Source of the DNA: GCA-2862585 sp965661345
GTDB lineage: Bacteria > Bacteroidota > Bacteroidia > Flavobacteriales > UBA7312
Direction: 5' to 3'
Assembly: GCA_965661345.1 (NCBI GenBank)
Contig: CBFIDK010000020.1
Location: 1-16,105 of the forward strand
Length of the DNA stretch: 16,105 nucleotides
Under the pieces are notes generated by a model. The model saw nothing but the letters and a program-made list of their open reading frames with translations. It did not search any database and was not told where the DNA came from. The translations under genes were made by a program, and so were the position numbers. The number at the start of each line of letters is the position of its first letter. The first letter of the stretch is position 1. Below are positions 14,847 to 16,105 of this stretch, piece after piece.

Positions 14847-16052
14847 ATGAAAAAACATAAGCCAGCAGATAATATACAAGACATTCAATATTTTGGAGAA
14901 TATGGCGGAGTAAACCCTTCCATAGCCGACTCGTCCACATTTACATACATGGCAGGTAAAACCATGGAGATGGTATTTGGCGGAGAAAGAGAAGGCTGCT
15001 ACCTCTACTCTAGACACATGAATCCTAGCACAGGCTATTTGGCTGAAGCTATCGCTCAGATGGAAAATACTGAAGCAGCACATGTGTCGGCTTCTGGAAT
15101 GGGGTCAATAAGCTCCACTATTTTACAAATTTGTAAATCTGGTGACCATATTATTAGTAGTAGAACGATTTATGGAGGCACTTATGCTTTCATGAAAAAT
15201 TTTCTTCCAAAACTTCAAATAGACACTTCTTTTGTTGATACTACAAATTTGGATGCTGTAAAGTCTTCAATTACCAAGAACACAAAAATTATTTATTGTG
15301 AAACGGTAAGTAATCCGCTATTAGAAGTATCTGATATTAAAAAGTTGTCTGAAATTGCTAAACAACACAATTTAAAGCTGGTTGTTGACAACACCTTTAC
15401 TCCTTTAGTGTTTTCACCCAAAGAATTAGGCGCAGATATTGTTATACATTCTCTAACAAAATTTATCAATGGTGCTAGTGATACATTAGGTGGCGTCATT
15501 TGTTCGGATAAAGAATTTATGGGACAATTAATAGATGTAAACGATGGAGCAGCTATGCTCCTAGGACCAACAATGGATGCTATAAGAGCAAATGGAATTT
15601 TAAAAAATCTACGTACTCTTCCAGTAAGAATCAAACAACACAGTTACAACGCTAATTACTTAGCACACAAATTTGAAGAATTAGGACTAAAAGTTCATTA
15701 TCCTGGTCTGAAAAGCCATCCGCAACATGAGCTAATGAAAGCAAGCATGAATCAAGAATTTGGTTTCGGTGGTATGCTAGTCTTAGACGTTGAAAACATG
15801 GAAAATGCCTATGAGGTAATGGAAGAAATGCAAAATCAAAACATCGGTTACTTGGCTGTTAGTTTGGGTTTTTATAAAACATTATTCTCTGCCCCTGGCG
15901 CTAGTACTTCATCTGAAATACCTGAGGATGAACAAGATGAAATGGGGATTTCTCAAGGCATGATTCGTATGTCTATTGGACTTGACAACGATATTGAAAG
16001 AACCTTAGACAAAATGATTAGCTGTCTTAAAAAAACTAAAATCCTTTCTTAA
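14847..16052 (+). CDS. PLP-dependent Cys/Met metabolism enzyme (methionine gamma-lyase / cystathionine gamma-synthase family)
   Basis: Fold-type I pyridoxal-phosphate enzyme that handles sulfur amino acids by gamma- or beta-elimination or replacement. 401 residues, the usual length. YSRHMNPSTG (about residues 53-62) is the phosphate/substrate-binding YSRxxNPT-like motif. The cofactor Lys205 lies in SLTKFINGASDTLGG (203-217) and Asp in VVDNTF is the ring-nitrogen ligand. At IYGGTYAF the residue matching the active-site Cys of true methionine gamma-lyases (YGCT) is Gly111, so assignment to that reaction is unsafe; cystathionine gamma-lyase/synthase or O-acyl-homoserine sulfhydrylase activity are alternatives. 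It starts 9 bases after the wzc stop with no convincing promoter, so read-through is likely, although the function is unrelated to polysaccharide export. Confidence 0.88.
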   Translation: MKKHKPADNIQDIQYFGEYGGVNPSIADSSTFTYMAGKTMEMVFGGEREGCYLYSRHMNPSTGYLAEAIAQMENTEAAHVSASGMGSISSTILQICKSGDHIISSRTIYGGTYAFMKNFLPKLQIDTSFVDTTNLDAVKSSITKNTKIIYCETVSNPLLEVSDIKKLSEIAKQHNLKLVVDNTFTPLVFSPKELGADIVIHSLTKFINGASDTLGGVICSDKEFMGQLIDVNDGAAMLLGPTMDAIRANGILKNLRTLPVRIKQHSYNANYLAHKFEELGLKVHYPGLKSHPQHELMKASMNQEFGFGGMLVLDVENMENAYEVMEEMQNQNIGYLAVSLGFYKTLFSAPGASTSSEIPEDEQDEMGISQGMIRMSIGLDNDIERTLDKMISCLKKTKILS

Positions 16053-16105
16053 AAGTTTTTTTAGAGTCGTTTATTAACCGGATTATTATATTTAAACAAA
16101 AAAAA
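16053..16105. other. Window-end intergenic stretch
   Basis: 53 AT-rich bases after the last stop codon. They contain runs of T and A but no stem-loop that I can support as a terminator, and a 7-of-8 match to the -7 box (TATATTTA at about 16087-16094) that may serve a gene beyond the window. Confidence 0.4.

Noticed and set aside
15293..15634. 113-codon minus-strand frame inside the PLP enzyme gene
   Set aside because: Antisense shadow of a strongly conserved enzyme; no recognisable motif or start context.
1..16105. CRISPR array, tRNA/rRNA, insertion sequence, prophage, toxin-antitoxin or defence island
   Set aside because: No regularly spaced direct repeats, no transposase or integrase motifs and no RNA gene folds were seen; genes fill almost all bases and belong to known core or envelope families.

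Overview
The window reads as a chromosomal segment of a low-GC Bacteroidota bacterium, most likely of the order Flavobacteriales. The evidence is a secreted protein ending in a type IX secretion (Por) sorting domain, a fused CcsB-CcsA cytochrome c synthase of the Bacteroidota kind, a bacillithiol gene, TAnnTTTG promoter boxes, lipoproteins with short lipoboxes, and A-rich starts without Shine-Dalgarno sequences. I infer the lineage from family knowledge; no rRNA marker is present.

Layout. (1) 1-1113 (+): the C-terminal half of a CPC-type copper ATPase, cut by the window edge. (2) 1118-4489 (+): a 1123-residue secreted beta-propeller (Asp-box)/PKD/F5-8C/T9SS protein that starts 4 bases after the ATPase. 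(3) 8837 down to 4493 (-): a tightly packed, overlapping operon of ccsBA (cytochrome c assembly), a lipoprotein thiol peroxidase of the glutathione peroxidase family, and bshB1 (bacillithiol deacetylase). It meets gene 2 tail to tail with only 3 bases between stop codons. (4) 8838-8909: a divergent promoter region holding a perfect 18-bp palindrome whose two arms are each a consensus -7 box, one per direction. (5) 8910-11622 (+): a compact operon of a Rossmann/DUF2520 protein, a KdsC-type HAD phosphatase, a UbiA-family prenyltransferase and a Maf nucleotide pyrophosphatase. (6) 11657-14837 (+), behind its own -7 box: a Wza-like export lipoprotein and a Wzc-like polysaccharide co-polymerase/tyrosine kinase with a seven-tyrosine tail. 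(7) 14847-16052 (+): a PLP enzyme of the Cys/Met metabolism family, probably read through from wzc.

How the genes fit together. The minus-strand operon is about thiol and heme redox in and across the inner membrane. The plus-strand genes combine cell-envelope building (KDO phosphate removal, prenyl transfer to a lipid precursor, polysaccharide export) with housekeeping. Coding density is very high: nearly every junction is an overlap or a gap under 40 bases.

I found no CRISPR array, tRNA, rRNA, insertion sequence, prophage or recognisable defence system. The most interesting items are regulatory or architectural rather than a new multi-gene system: the mirrored divergent promoter palindrome, the hexanucleotide repeat coding for the Wzc tyrosine tail, and the bshB1/peroxidase/ccsBA coupling.
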